From NCBI RefSeq assembly GCF_033343995.1, contig NZ_CP137573.1, positions 5,861,001-5,925,000 of the forward strand: a DNA stretch of 64,000 nt, written 5' to 3'. Below are positions 25,537 through 34,342 of this stretch, piece by piece. Made by a program: the position numbers and the translations under genes. The notes under the pieces were generated by a model. It saw only the letters and a program-made list of their open reading frames with translations. It had not been told where the DNA came from and searched no databases. Within the stretch, counting starts at the first letter, position 1; every line of letters begins with the position of its first letter. Source of the DNA: Streptomyces sp. HUAS YS2 (GTDB taxonomy: Bacteria > Actinomycetota > Actinomycetes > Streptomycetales > Streptomycetaceae).

Positions 25537-26957
25537 TCGCCCTCTCCCTCGCCGAGATCGCCGCCATCGTCGGCGGGCAGTCGTACGACATACCGGATCC
25601 GTCCGTCCAGGTCACCGGTCCCGTCGTCATCGACTCCCGCGAGGTGCGGCCCGGCAGCCTCTTCGCCGCCTTCGCCGGCGAGCACGTCGACGGCCACGAC
25701 TACGCGGTGCGCGCCGTCGAGGCGGGCGCGGCAGCCGTGCTGGCCGCCCGCCCCGTCGGCGTGCCCGCGATCGTCGTGGACGACGTCCAGGCGGCGCTCG
25801 GCGCGCTCGCCCGCGCCGTCGTCGAGCGGCTCGGTACCGATGTCGTCGCCCTCACCGGCTCGGCGGGCAAGACGTCCACCAAGGACCTGATCGCCCAGGT
25901 CCTGCAGAAGCACGCGCCGACCGTGTGGACGCCAGGCTCGCTCAACAACGAGATCGGGCTGCCGCTCACCGCGCTGCGCGCCACCGAGGACACCCAGCAC
26001 CTGGTCCTGGAGATGGGCGCACGCGGCATCGGCCACATCCGCTACCTCACCGGCCTGACCCCGCCCCGGATCGGCCTGGTCCTCAACGTCGGCACCGCCC
26101 ACATCGGCGAGTTCGGCGGCCGTGAGCAGATCGCCCAGGCCAAGGGAGAGCTCGTCGAAGGGCTTCCGGAGGACGGCGGCGTCGCCGTCCTGAACGCCGA
26201 CGACCCGCTCGTCCGCGCCATGGCGAGCCGCACCAAGGCCCGCGTCGTGCTCTTCGGCGAAGCCGAGGACGCCGCCGTGCGTGCCGAGAATGTCCGGCTC
26301 ATGGAGAACGGACAACCCTCTTTCAGTCTTCACACACCCACCGGGTGCAGTGACGTGACCTTGCGCCTGTACGGTGAGCACCACGTGTCGAACGCGCTCG
26401 CCGCGGCCGCCGTCGCCCATGAGCTGGGCATGCCTGTCGAGGAGATCGCCACCGCGCTCTCCGAGGCCGGCACCCTGTCGCGCTGGCGTATGGAGGTCAC
26501 CGAGCGTCCGGACGGCGTGACGGTCGTCAACGACGCCTACAACGCGAACCCCGAGTCCATGCGAGCCGCCCTGCGCGCGCTCGCGGCCATGGGCAGGGCG
26601 GCTCAGGCCCGGGGGGCTCGTACGTGGGCGGTGCTCGGCAGGATGGCCGAGCTCGGCGACGACTCGCTCGCCGAGCACGACGCGGTCGGGCGGCTCGCCG
26701 TCCGGCTCAACGTCAGCAAGCTCGTGGCGGTCGGGGACAGGGAAGCGTCCTGGCTGCAACTGGGCGCATATAACGAGGGTTCGTGGGGTGAGGAGTCGGT
26801 GCACGTGTCCGACGCGCAGGCGGCGATCGACCTGTTGCGCAGAGAGCTGCGCCCGGGAGACGTCGTGCTGGTGAAGGCGTCCCGGTCCGTCGGGCTCGAG
26901 CAGGTCGCACTGGCACTGCTCGAGAACACCGCCGAGGGTGAGGTCACCGGCCGATGA
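25533..26957 (+). CDS. murF: UDP-MurNAc-tripeptide:D-Ala-D-Ala ligase MurF
   Basis: This 474-residue ligase adds D-Ala-D-Ala to UDP-MurNAc-tripeptide. Evidence is an N-terminal VIDSREVRPGSLFAAFAG, the ATP-binding ALTGSAGKTSTKDL, LNNEIGLPLTAL, LVLEMGARGIGHI and the C-terminal VVNDAYNANPESMRAAL, all diagnostic of MurF. The GTG start overlaps the murE stop (GTGA) and the stop overlaps mraY (ATGA), so translation is coupled through this part of the cluster. Confidence 0.95.
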   Translation: MIALSLAEIAAIVGGQSYDIPDPSVQVTGPVVIDSREVRPGSLFAAFAGEHVDGHDYAVRAVEAGAAAVLAARPVGVPAIVVDDVQAALGALARAVVERLGTDVVALTGSAGKTSTKDLIAQVLQKHAPTVWTPGSLNNEIGLPLTALRATEDTQHLVLEMGARGIGHIRYLTGLTPPRIGLVLNVGTAHIGEFGGREQIAQAKGELVEGLPEDGGVAVLNADDPLVRAMASRTKARVVLFGEAEDAAVRAENVRLMENGQPSFSLHTPTGCSDVTLRLYGEHHVSNALAAAAVAHELGMPVEEIATALSEAGTLSRWRMEVTERPDGVTVVNDAYNANPESMRAALRALAAMGRAAQARGARTWAVLGRMAELGDDSLAEHDAVGRLAVRLNVSKLVAVGDREASWLQLGAYNEGSWGEESVHVSDAQAAIDLLRRELRPGDVVLVKASRSVGLEQVALALLENTAEGEVTGR

Positions 26958-28024
26958 GGCAGATCCTCTTCGCGGGAGCCATCGGGCTCTTCCTGACCTT
27001 GATCGGCACCCCGCTGCTCATCAAGCTGCTGGCCCGCAAGGGATACGGGCAGTTCATCCGGGACGACGGCCCGCGCGGCCACGCCGGCAAGAAGGGCACG
27101 CCCACCATGGGCGGTATCTCCTTCATCCTGGCCACGCTCATCGCGTACGCGCTCGCCAAGGTCATCACCGGCGAGGACCCGACGTACTCGGGCGTGCTGG
27201 TGCTGTTCCTGATGGCGGGCATGGGCCTGGTCGGCTTCCTGGACGACTACATCAAGATCGTCAAGCAGCGGTCGCTGGGTCTGCGGGCCAAGGCGAAGAT
27301 GGCCGGCCAGCTGATCGTCGGCATCGCCTTCGCCGTGCTCTCGCTCCAGTTCGCCGACCTGCGCGGGCTGACCCCGGCCTCCGAGAAGCTCTCCTTCATC
27401 ACCGACTTCGGCTGGTCCATCGGCCCGGTGCTGTTCGTGGTCTGGGCGCTGTTCATGATCCTGGCCATGTCCAACGGCGTGAACCTGACGGACGGTCTGG
27501 ACGGTCTGGCGACCGGCGCCTCGGTGATGGTCTTCGGCGCGTACACGTTCATCGGCCTGTGGCAGTTCCAGGAGTCCTGCGCCAACGCCGTGACCCTGAC
27601 CAACCCCAACGCCTGCTTCGAGGTCCGCGACCCGCTCGACCTCGCGGTCGTCGCCTCCGCCCTGATGGGTGCCTGCTTCGGCTTCCTGTGGTGGAACACC
27701 TCGCCGGCCAAGATCTTCATGGGCGACACCGGCTCGCTGGCCCTCGGCGGCGCGCTCGCCGGCCTCGCGATCTGCTCCCGCACGGAGCTGCTGCTCGCGC
27801 TGCTCGGCGGCCTGTTCGTGCTGATCACGATGTCCGTGGTCATCCAGGTCGGCTCCTTCAAGATGACCGGCAAGCGGGTCTTCCGGATGGCGCCGCTCCA
27901 GCACCACTTCGAGCTCAAGGGCTGGTCGGAGGTCCTGGTGGTGGTCCGGTTCTGGATCATCCAGGGCATGTGCGTCATCGTGGGTCTGGGCCTCTTCTAC
28001 GCGGGATGGGCATCCGAGAAGTGA
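26954..28024 (+). CDS. mraY: Phospho-MurNAc-pentapeptide transferase MraY
   Basis: This 356-residue protein with about ten transmembrane helices transfers phospho-MurNAc-pentapeptide to undecaprenyl phosphate, giving lipid I. Conserved segments include KKGTPTMGGISFI, the metal-binding GFLDDYIKI, SNGVNLTDGLDGLATG, FMGDTGSLALGGAL and the C-terminal APLQHHFELKGWSE histidine motif. The ATG overlaps the murF stop by 4 bp, and murD begins within or at its end. Confidence 0.96.
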   Translation: MRQILFAGAIGLFLTLIGTPLLIKLLARKGYGQFIRDDGPRGHAGKKGTPTMGGISFILATLIAYALAKVITGEDPTYSGVLVLFLMAGMGLVGFLDDYIKIVKQRSLGLRAKAKMAGQLIVGIAFAVLSLQFADLRGLTPASEKLSFITDFGWSIGPVLFVVWALFMILAMSNGVNLTDGLDGLATGASVMVFGAYTFIGLWQFQESCANAVTLTNPNACFEVRDPLDLAVVASALMGACFGFLWWNTSPAKIFMGDTGSLALGGALAGLAICSRTELLLALLGGLFVLITMSVVIQVGSFKMTGKRVFRMAPLQHHFELKGWSEVLVVVRFWIIQGMCVIVGLGLFYAGWASEK

Positions 28025-29517
28025 GCGAGACGGTGGACTGGAAGGGCAAGCGGGTCACGGTCGCGGGGCTCGGGGTCTCCGGCATCCCGGCCGCCCGCGT
28101 CCTGCACGGCCTCGGCGCGGTCGTGACCGTCGTCAACGACGGCGACGACGAGCGTTCCAAGGCCCAGGCCGCCGAGTTGGAGGCCGAGGGGATCACCGTC
28201 CGGCTCGGCGACGGGGCGACCCTGCCCGAGGGCACCGAGCTGATCGTGACCGCCCCCGGCTGGCGGCCCGACAAGCCGCTCTTCGCCGCCGCCGCCGAGG
28301 CGGGCGTCGAGGTCTGGGGCGACGTCGAACTGGCGTGGCGCCTGCGCGGCTATGGGGAGAGCCTGCGCGCAGCGCAGTCAGGCAAGGGTGGTGGTGGGCG
28401 ACGGGCGGGCGCCGCGCCCTGGCTCGCGGTCACCGGCACCAACGGCAAGACCACGACCGTGCGGATGCTCGCCTCCATCCTGGAGGCGGCAGGCCTGAAG
28501 ACCGCCGCCGTCGGCAACATCGGCGTCTCGCTCCTCGACGCCGTCCTCGGCGACGAGTCGTACGACGTGCTCGCCGTCGAACTCTCCAGTTACCAGTTGC
28601 ACTGGGCACCCTCGCTGCGCGCCCACTCCGCGGCCGTGCTCAACCTCGCCCCGGACCACCTCGACTGGCACGGCTCGATGGAGGCGTACGCCGCCGACAA
28701 GGGCCGGATCTACGAGGGCAACACGGTCGCCTGCGTCTACAACGTGGCCGACCCGGCCACCGAGGACCTGGTCCGTGAGGCCGACGTCGAGGAGGGCTGC
28801 CGCGCGATCGGCTTCACCCTCGGCACCCCCGGCCCGTCCCAGCTCGGCGTCGTCGAGGGGATCCTCGTCGACCGGGCCTTCGTCGAGAACCGGCAGAAGA
28901 ACGCCCAGGAGCTCGCAGAGGTCTCCGACGTCCAGCCGCCGGCCCCGCACAACATCGCCAACGCGCTCGCCGCGGCCGCCCTCGCCCGCGCCTTCGGCGT
29001 CGAACCGCGGGCGGTACGCGACGGACTGCGGGCCTTCCGCCCCGACGCGCACCGCATCGAGCACGTCCTGGACGTCGACGGCGTCGCCTACGTCGACGAC
29101 TCCAAGGCCACCAACACCCACGCGGCCGAGGCCTCGTTGGCGGCCTACGACCCGATCGTCTGGATCGCCGGCGGCCTGGCCAAGGGCGCGGACTTCGACG
29201 AGCTGGTGCAGCGGTCCGCGGGCCGGCTGCGCGGGGTCGTCCTGATCGGCGCGGAGCGCGCGCTGATCCGGGAAGCCCTGCTGCGACACGCCCCCGAGGT
29301 CCCGGTGGTCGACCTTGACCGGACCGACACTGGGGCGATGTCGGCGGCGGTCCAGGAGGCGACCCGGCTCGCCCGGCCGGGGGACACGGTCCTGCTGGCC
29401 CCGGCCTGCGCCTCGATGGACATGTTCGCCAACTACAACAAGCGCGGCGAGGCGTTCGCGGACGCCGTCCGGGCCCTCGCCGAGAACGAGACCGGCACCG
29501 GCACCGGGCCCGCCTGA
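28006..29517 (+). CDS. murD: UDP-MurNAc-L-alanine:D-glutamate ligase MurD
   Basis: The 503-residue ligase adds D-Glu. It shows an N-terminal VTVAGLGVSGIPAARVL nucleotide fold, ATP-binding AVTGTNGKTTTVRML, LAVELSSYQLHWAP, LNLAPDHLDWHGSM and the C-terminal APACASMDMF. Between the first and second domains (about residues 116-137) it carries a Gly/Arg-rich segment, SGKGGGGRRAGAA. The DNA for KGGGGRRAG (28383-28409) is identical to a 27-bp stretch in ybaK, which suggests an in-frame repeat insertion. The ATG at 28006 overlaps mraY; GTG at 28021 (GTGA overlap) is an equally plausible start. Confidence 0.92.
   Translation: MGIREVSETVDWKGKRVTVAGLGVSGIPAARVLHGLGAVVTVVNDGDDERSKAQAAELEAEGITVRLGDGATLPEGTELIVTAPGWRPDKPLFAAAAEAGVEVWGDVELAWRLRGYGESLRAAQSGKGGGGRRAGAAPWLAVTGTNGKTTTVRMLASILEAAGLKTAAVGNIGVSLLDAVLGDESYDVLAVELSSYQLHWAPSLRAHSAAVLNLAPDHLDWHGSMEAYAADKGRIYEGNTVACVYNVADPATEDLVREADVEEGCRAIGFTLGTPGPSQLGVVEGILVDRAFVENRQKNAQELAEVSDVQPPAPHNIANALAAAALARAFGVEPRAVRDGLRAFRPDAHRIEHVLDVDGVAYVDDSKATNTHAAEASLAAYDPIVWIAGGLAKGADFDELVQRSAGRLRGVVLIGAERALIREALLRHAPEVPVVDLDRTDTGAMSAAVQEATRLARPGDTVLLAPACASMDMFANYNKRGEAFADAVRALAENETGTGTGPA
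28352..28409 (+). repeat. Short dispersed repeat inserted in murD
   Basis: The segment begins ATGGGG, contains a GC-rich palindrome (CTGCGC-GCA-GCGCAG) and ends in 27 bp identical to 62107-62133 read on the reverse strand. It is in frame and adds roughly 15-20 residues between conserved MurD blocks. Confidence 0.75.
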
Positions 29518-29577
29518 CCTGACCAGCCTCAGGTCCGGCGCGGCCGCGCCGGACACGACTGGAGGGGACAGCGACTG

Positions 29578-30918
29578 ATGCCGAGCAAGATCGCCGGGAC
29601 GCGCAGGCCCTCCGCCGTACGCGGCGGGGGCCGGGCCCCCGCACCCCCGCGGCCGTCCCGCCGGGGCGGCCTGCGGCGGACGTACGAGCGGGCGCGCAGG
29701 GCCTGGGACCGGCCCCTCACCGCGTACTACGTGATCATGGGTGCCGGGCTGCTGATCACCACCCTCGGCCTGGTGATGGTCTATTCGGCCTCGATGATCA
29801 CGGCGCTGAAGTACGAGCTGCCCGCCTCGTACTTCTTCGGCAAGCAGTTCCTGGCCGCGGTCATCGGCGGCTGCCTGCTCCTGGCGGCCTCCCGGATGCC
29901 CGTCAAGCTGCACCGCGCGCTCGCCTACCCGCTGCTCATGGGCACCGTCTTCCTGATGGTGCTCGTCCAGATCCCGGGGATAGGGCACTCGGTCAACGGC
30001 AACCAGAACTGGATCTACCTGGGCGGTCCGTTCCAGCTCCAGCCCAGCGAGTTCGGCAAGCTGGCGCTGATCCTGTGGGGCGCCGACCTGCTCGCCCGCA
30101 AGCAGGACATGAAGCTGCTGACCCAGTGGAAGCACATGCTGGTCCCGCTGGTTCCCGGAACGTTCATGCTGCTCGGGCTGATCATGCTCGGCGGTGACAT
30201 GGGCACCTCCATCGTGCTGGCCGCGATCCTCTTCGGCCTGCTCTGGACGGCGGGCGCGCCCACCCGGCTCTTCGCCGGCGTGCTCTCGGTCGCCGCGCTG
30301 ATCGGTCTGATCCTCATCAAGACCAGCCCGAACCGGATGAAGCGGTTCGCCTGCATCGGCGCCAGCGACCCCGGCGGGGAGGGGGACCCCTGCTGGCAGG
30401 CCGCGCACGGAATCTATGCTCTGGCATCAGGCGGATGGTTCGGTTCCGGACTGGGTGCCAGTGTGGAAAAATGGGGTCAACTGCCTGAAGCGCACACCGA
30501 CTTCATCTTCGCCGTCACCGGGGAGGAACTGGGGCTGGCGGGGACGCTGTCGGTACTCGCCCTGTTCGCGGCTCTAGGCTATGCGGGTATCCGCGTGGCC
30601 GGACGCACGGAGGACCCCTTCGTCAGGTATGCCGCGGGAGGCGTGACCACCTGGATCACGGCGCAGGCCGTGATCAACATCGGTGCGGTGCTCGGTCTGC
30701 TGCCGATCGCCGGAGTCCCGCTCCCGTTGTTCTCGTACGGAGGGTCGGCCCTGCTGCCGACCATGTTCGCCGTCGGGTTGCTGATCGCCTTCGCGCGACA
30801 GGAACCCGCCGCGAAAGCGGCCCTGGCCATGCGTCGCCCCGGCTGGGGCAAGCGGGTCGGGGTGAGATGGAAGTCGATGCGACGGCGCGTCAAGAAGCGT
30901 CCGTCCGGAGAGCGGTGA
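29578..30918 (+). CDS. ftsW: Septal peptidoglycan polymerase FtsW
   Basis: This 446-residue SEDS-family glycosyltransferase polymerises lipid II at the septum as partner of FtsI. It has a 45-residue basic N-terminal tail, about ten transmembrane helices, GNQNWIYLGGPFQLQPSEFGKL (key residues WI.LG and QPSEF) and PEAHTDFIFAVTGEELG, ending with PLPLFSYGGSALLPTM. A basic C-terminus (KRVGVRWKSMRRRVKKR) follows. The ATG has GGAGGGGACAGC upstream. Confidence 0.95.
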   Translation: MPSKIAGTRRPSAVRGGGRAPAPPRPSRRGGLRRTYERARRAWDRPLTAYYVIMGAGLLITTLGLVMVYSASMITALKYELPASYFFGKQFLAAVIGGCLLLAASRMPVKLHRALAYPLLMGTVFLMVLVQIPGIGHSVNGNQNWIYLGGPFQLQPSEFGKLALILWGADLLARKQDMKLLTQWKHMLVPLVPGTFMLLGLIMLGGDMGTSIVLAAILFGLLWTAGAPTRLFAGVLSVAALIGLILIKTSPNRMKRFACIGASDPGGEGDPCWQAAHGIYALASGGWFGSGLGASVEKWGQLPEAHTDFIFAVTGEELGLAGTLSVLALFAALGYAGIRVAGRTEDPFVRYAAGGVTTWITAQAVINIGAVLGLLPIAGVPLPLFSYGGSALLPTMFAVGLLIAFARQEPAAKAALAMRRPGWGKRVGVRWKSMRRRVKKRPSGER

Positions 30919-30924
30919 ATTTCG

Positions 30925-32019
30925 GTGCATGTCGTACTCGCCGGTGGGGGGACCGCCGGCCACATCGAGCCCGCGCTCGCCCTCGCGGACGCCCTGCGCA
31001 GGCAGGACCCCAGCGTGGGGATCACGGCGCTGGGCACGGAGAAGGGCCTGGAGACCCGGCTCGTGCCCGAGCGGGGCTACGAGTTGGCGCTCATCCCCGC
31101 CGTGCCGCTGCCGCGCAAGCCCACCCCTGAACTGATCACCGTCCCCGGACGGCTGCGCGGCACGATCAAGGCCGCCGAGCAGGTCCTGGAGCGCACCAAG
31201 GCGGACTGCGTGGTCGGCTTCGGCGGCTATGTCGCGCTGCCCGGCTACCTGGCCGCCAAGCGCCTCGGCGTGCCGATCGTGGTGCACGAGGCCAACGCCC
31301 GGCCCGGCCTGGCCAACAAGATCGGCTCGCGGTACGCGGCCGGGGTCGGCGTCGCCACCCCGGACTCCAAGCTCCGGGGCGCCCGCTACATCGGCATCCC
31401 GCTGCGGCACACCATCGCCACCCTCGACCGGGCCCGGGTCCGCCCCGAGGCGCGGGCGGCGTTCGGGCTCGACCCCAACCTGCCGACCCTGCTGGTCTCC
31501 GGCGGTTCGCAGGGCGCGCGCCGGCTCAACGAGGTGGTCCAGCAGATCGCCCCGGTGCTCCAGCGCTCCGGCATCCAGATCCTGCACGCGGTCGGCCCGA
31601 AGAACGAACTGCCGCGCGTCGACAACATGCCCGGAATGCCGCCCTACGTGCCGGTACCGTACGTGGACCGGATGGATCTCGCGTACGCCGCCGCCGACAT
31701 GATGCTCTGCCGCGCGGGCGCGATGACCGTCGCCGAACTCTCCGCCGTCGGGCTCCCGGCCGCGTACGTCCCGCTGCCGATCGGCAACGGCGAACAGCGG
31801 CTCAACGCCCAGCCGGTGGTCAAGGCCGGGGGCGGACTGCTGGTCGACGACGCGGAGCTGAGCCCGCAGTGGGTGCAGGGCAACGTCCTGCCCGTACTGG
31901 CCGATCCGCACCGGCTGTACGAGATGTCCCGCGCCGCCGCCGAGTTCGGCCGCCGGGACGCCGACGACCTGCTCGTCGGCATGGTGTACGAGGCGATCGC
32001 CGCCCGCCGACAGGCGTAG
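30925..32019 (+). CDS. murG: Lipid II synthase MurG
   Basis: This 364-residue GT28 glycosyltransferase adds GlcNAc to lipid I at the inner membrane face. Evidence is the N-terminal VLAGGGTAGHIEPALALAD, the conserved GFGGYVALPGYLAAK, PIVVHEANARPGLANK, VSGGSQGARRLNE and RAGAMTVAELSAVGLPAAYVPLP (binding UDP-GlcNAc). GTG start at 30925, 6 bp after the ftsW stop. Confidence 0.96.
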   Translation: MHVVLAGGGTAGHIEPALALADALRRQDPSVGITALGTEKGLETRLVPERGYELALIPAVPLPRKPTPELITVPGRLRGTIKAAEQVLERTKADCVVGFGGYVALPGYLAAKRLGVPIVVHEANARPGLANKIGSRYAAGVGVATPDSKLRGARYIGIPLRHTIATLDRARVRPEARAAFGLDPNLPTLLVSGGSQGARRLNEVVQQIAPVLQRSGIQILHAVGPKNELPRVDNMPGMPPYVPVPYVDRMDLAYAAADMMLCRAGAMTVAELSAVGLPAAYVPLPIGNGEQRLNAQPVVKAGGGLLVDDAELSPQWVQGNVLPVLADPHRLYEMSRAAAEFGRRDADDLLVGMVYEAIAARRQA

Positions 32020-32040
32020 CGCGGCCGGAGGGAGACCCGC

Positions 32041-32847
32041 GTGGCAGCCGGACCGACGACCGCAGAGAAGCGCGGAACGCGCGAACCGAAGGGTCCGTCG
32101 GCCCGGCCGCCCGGCTCCCGGCCCGGCCCCGGCCGGCTCGCCCGGCTGCGCGGACCGCGCGCGCTGGTCGCCGCGGCCGCCGCCGTGGCGCTCGGCGCGG
32201 GCGTGGTCTGGGCGCTCTACGGGTCGTCCTGGCTCCGTGCGGAACATGTGAAGACTTCGGGCGTCGAGGTCCTCACGAGCCGGGAAGTGGAGGCCGCCGC
32301 GGCCGTCCCGCTCGGGTCCCCGCTCGCCTCCGTGGACACCGGCGCGATCGAGGTCCGGCTGCTCGAGAAACTGCCCCGCATCGACTCGGTGGAGGTCACC
32401 CGGTCCTGGCCGCACGGAATCGGTCTGAAAGTGACCGAGCGAAAGCCCGTCCTGCTGGTGGAAAAGGGCGGAAAATTCACCGAAGTGGACTCCGGCGGCG
32501 TCAGGTTCGCCACCGTGGACCGGGCGCCCGCGGGCGTGCCCCGGCTCGTCATGAACGCCTCGGGGTCGCCCAGCCTGCGACGCTTCGACGCGGACCGCCT
32601 GCTCATGGAGGCGGTGGGCGTGACGGGCGAACTCCCGGAGAAAATCGCCCGGGACGTCCGTGTCGTCAGGATCGCGTCGTACGACTCCCTCACCCTGGAG
32701 CTGACCGGGGGTCGCACCGTGTTCTGGGGGAGCGGCGAGGAGGGTGCCGTCAAGGCGCGCGTCCTCACCGCTCTGATGAAAGCGGAACCCAAAGCGGGAC
32801 ACTTCGACGTAAGCGCCCCGACCGCCCCTGCGGCGTCACGGAGTTGA
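32041..32847 (+). CDS. ftsQ: Cell division protein FtsQ
   Basis: This 268-residue bitopic protein has a Pro/Arg-rich cytoplasmic N-terminus, one transmembrane helix (about residues 41-61), a POTRA domain starting at LRAEHVKTSGVEVLTSREV, and the FtsQ/DivIB beta domain (VTRSWPHGIGLKVTERKPV). The GTG start follows GGAGGGAGA. It links the FtsL-containing complex to the septal synthases. It is the last gene before the promoter-rich gap in front of ftsZ. Confidence 0.92.
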   Translation: MAAGPTTAEKRGTREPKGPSARPPGSRPGPGRLARLRGPRALVAAAAAVALGAGVVWALYGSSWLRAEHVKTSGVEVLTSREVEAAAAVPLGSPLASVDTGAIEVRLLEKLPRIDSVEVTRSWPHGIGLKVTERKPVLLVEKGGKFTEVDSGGVRFATVDRAPAGVPRLVMNASGSPSLRRFDADRLLMEAVGVTGELPEKIARDVRVVRIASYDSLTLELTGGRTVFWGSGEEGAVKARVLTALMKAEPKAGHFDVSAPTAPAASRS

Positions 32848-32875
32848 CGCGCATCACTGCTGGCCAGCACCCTGG

Positions 32876-32967
32876 TTGGCCAGCGCTACGGGTGATCACA
32901 TAGGGTGAAAAGAAAAACGGGAGGTTCGGCGTGTTCGTTGAACGTGCGCCACTTGTCGACTTAGTGT
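32876..32967 (+). promoter_or_regulatory. Candidate ftsZ promoters
   Basis: Two sigma-70-like pairs are visible: TTGGCC-19 bp-TAGGGT (32876-32906) and TTGAAC-18 bp-TAGTGT (32938-32967). Streptomyces ftsZ is known to have several promoters in the ftsQ-ftsZ interval; which of these are used cannot be told from sequence. Confidence 0.5.
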
Positions 32968-33000
32968 CCTGTTCGGAAGAGTCCAGCGAACAGAGACACT
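32963..33000 (+). promoter_or_regulatory. 38-bp inverted repeat with flanking GACAC motifs before ftsZ
   Basis: AGTGTCCTGTTCG and CGAACAG-A-GACACT pair over 13 bp with one bulged base and an 11-base loop. The outer ends are GTGTC and GACAC, the core of the WhiA recognition word, in inverted orientation. It overlaps the downstream candidate -10, so it could be an operator, an attenuator or an mRNA hairpin. Confidence 0.5.
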
Positions 33001-33003
33001 GGT

Positions 33004-33028
33004 AACCCTAAACTTCAACGTTAGGGTT
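33004..33028 (+). repeat. Second inverted repeat before ftsZ
   Basis: AACCCTAA and TTAGGGTT pair over 8 bp with a 9-base loop, only 3 bp after the preceding inverted repeat. It is conspicuously AT-rich for this genome. Confidence 0.55.
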
Positions 33029-33127
33029 TGGGTCGGCATTCCGGACCGCCCCAATCGGCATCCGTCGTCGCGACGCGACTACCACCGCGCAGCGGCGACA
33101 CGTAACTCGAGGCGAGAGGCCTTCGAC

Positions 33128-34342
33128 GTGGCAGCACCGCAGAACTACCTCGCAGTCATCAAGGTCATCGGTGTCGGCGGCGGTGGTGTCAATGCCATCA
33201 ACCGAATGATCGAGGTCGGTCTCAAGGGCGTCGAGTTCATCGCCATCAACACCGACGCGCAAGCGCTGTTGATGAGCGACGCCGACGTCAAGCTCGACGT
33301 CGGCCGTGAACTGACCCGCGGCCTCGGGGCCGGGGCCAACCCGGCCGTCGGCCGCAAGGCGGCAGAGGACCACCGCGAGGAGATCGAGGAGGTCCTCAAG
33401 GGGGCCGACATGGTCTTCGTGACCGCCGGCGAAGGCGGCGGCACCGGCACCGGCGGCGCACCCGTCGTCGCCAACATCGCGCGCTCGCTGGGCGCCCTGA
33501 CGATCGGCGTGGTCACCCGCCCGTTCACGTTCGAGGGCCGCCGGCGCGCCAACCAGGCGGAGGACGGCATCGCCGAGCTCCGTGAAGAGGTCGACACCCT
33601 CATCGTCATCCCGAACGACCGACTGCTCTCCATCTCGGACCGCCAGGTCTCCGTGCTGGACGCGTTCAAGTCGGCCGACCAGGTGCTGCTGAGCGGTGTC
33701 CAGGGCATCACCGACCTCATCACCACCCCGGGCCTGATCAACCTGGACTTCGCCGACGTCAAGTCGGTCATGTCCGAGGCGGGCTCGGCGCTCATGGGCA
33801 TCGGCTCGGCGCGCGGCGACGACCGCGCGGTGGCCGCCGCGGAGATGGCGATCTCCTCGCCGCTCCTGGAGGCGTCCATCGACGGCGCCCGCGGCGTGCT
33901 GCTCTCCATCTCCGGCGGCTCGGACCTCGGTCTCTTCGAGATCAACGAGGCCGCGCAGCTGGTCAGCGAGGCGGCCCACCCCGAGGCGAACATCATCTTC
34001 GGTGCCGTCATCGACGACGCGCTCGGCGACGAGGTCCGGGTCACCGTCATCGCGGCCGGCTTCGACGGCGGGCAGCCGCCGGCCCGGCGCGACAACATCC
34101 TCGGCGCGGCCTCGGCCAAGCGCGAGGAGCCGGCCCCCGCGCCCCGGTCGACCGAGACCCCCCGCCCGCTGGGCGGCCTCGGCACCGTGACCCCGCGCGA
34201 CGAGCCCGCGGCCCCGGCCGAGCCGGCGCCGGCGGTCGGCGAGACCCCGCTGCCGCCGGTCACCCCGCCGGTCGTCCCGCCGGCCCGCCCGTACCCGGAC
34301 ACCCAGGCCGAAGAGCTGGATGTCCCGGACTTCTTGAAGTGA
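33128..34342 (+). CDS. ftsZ: Cell division GTPase FtsZ
   Basis: This 404-residue tubulin-like GTPase forms the Z ring. It has VIGVGGGGVNAINRM at the N-terminus, the tubulin signature GGGTGTGGAPVVANIAR (about residues 104-120), the T7-loop NLDFADVKSVM, and after about residue 320 a Pro/Ala-rich linker ending in the conserved C-terminal peptide LDVPDFLK, which binds SepF and other partners. GTG start with a purine-rich site upstream. Two promoter-like elements and two inverted repeats lie in the 280-bp upstream gap, consistent with separate sporulation control known for Streptomyces ftsZ. Confidence 0.98.
   Translation: MAAPQNYLAVIKVIGVGGGGVNAINRMIEVGLKGVEFIAINTDAQALLMSDADVKLDVGRELTRGLGAGANPAVGRKAAEDHREEIEEVLKGADMVFVTAGEGGGTGTGGAPVVANIARSLGALTIGVVTRPFTFEGRRRANQAEDGIAELREEVDTLIVIPNDRLLSISDRQVSVLDAFKSADQVLLSGVQGITDLITTPGLINLDFADVKSVMSEAGSALMGIGSARGDDRAVAAAEMAISSPLLEASIDGARGVLLSISGGSDLGLFEINEAAQLVSEAAHPEANIIFGAVIDDALGDEVRVTVIAAGFDGGQPPARRDNILGAASAKREEPAPAPRSTETPRPLGGLGTVTPRDEPAAPAEPAPAVGETPLPPVTPPVVPPARPYPDTQAEELDVPDFLK

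Noticed and set aside
32860..32885. Short palindrome GCTGGCCAGC near the end of ftsQ as an operator
   Set aside because: It is only 10 bp, is expected often at this GC content, and overlaps a candidate -35; no independent support.
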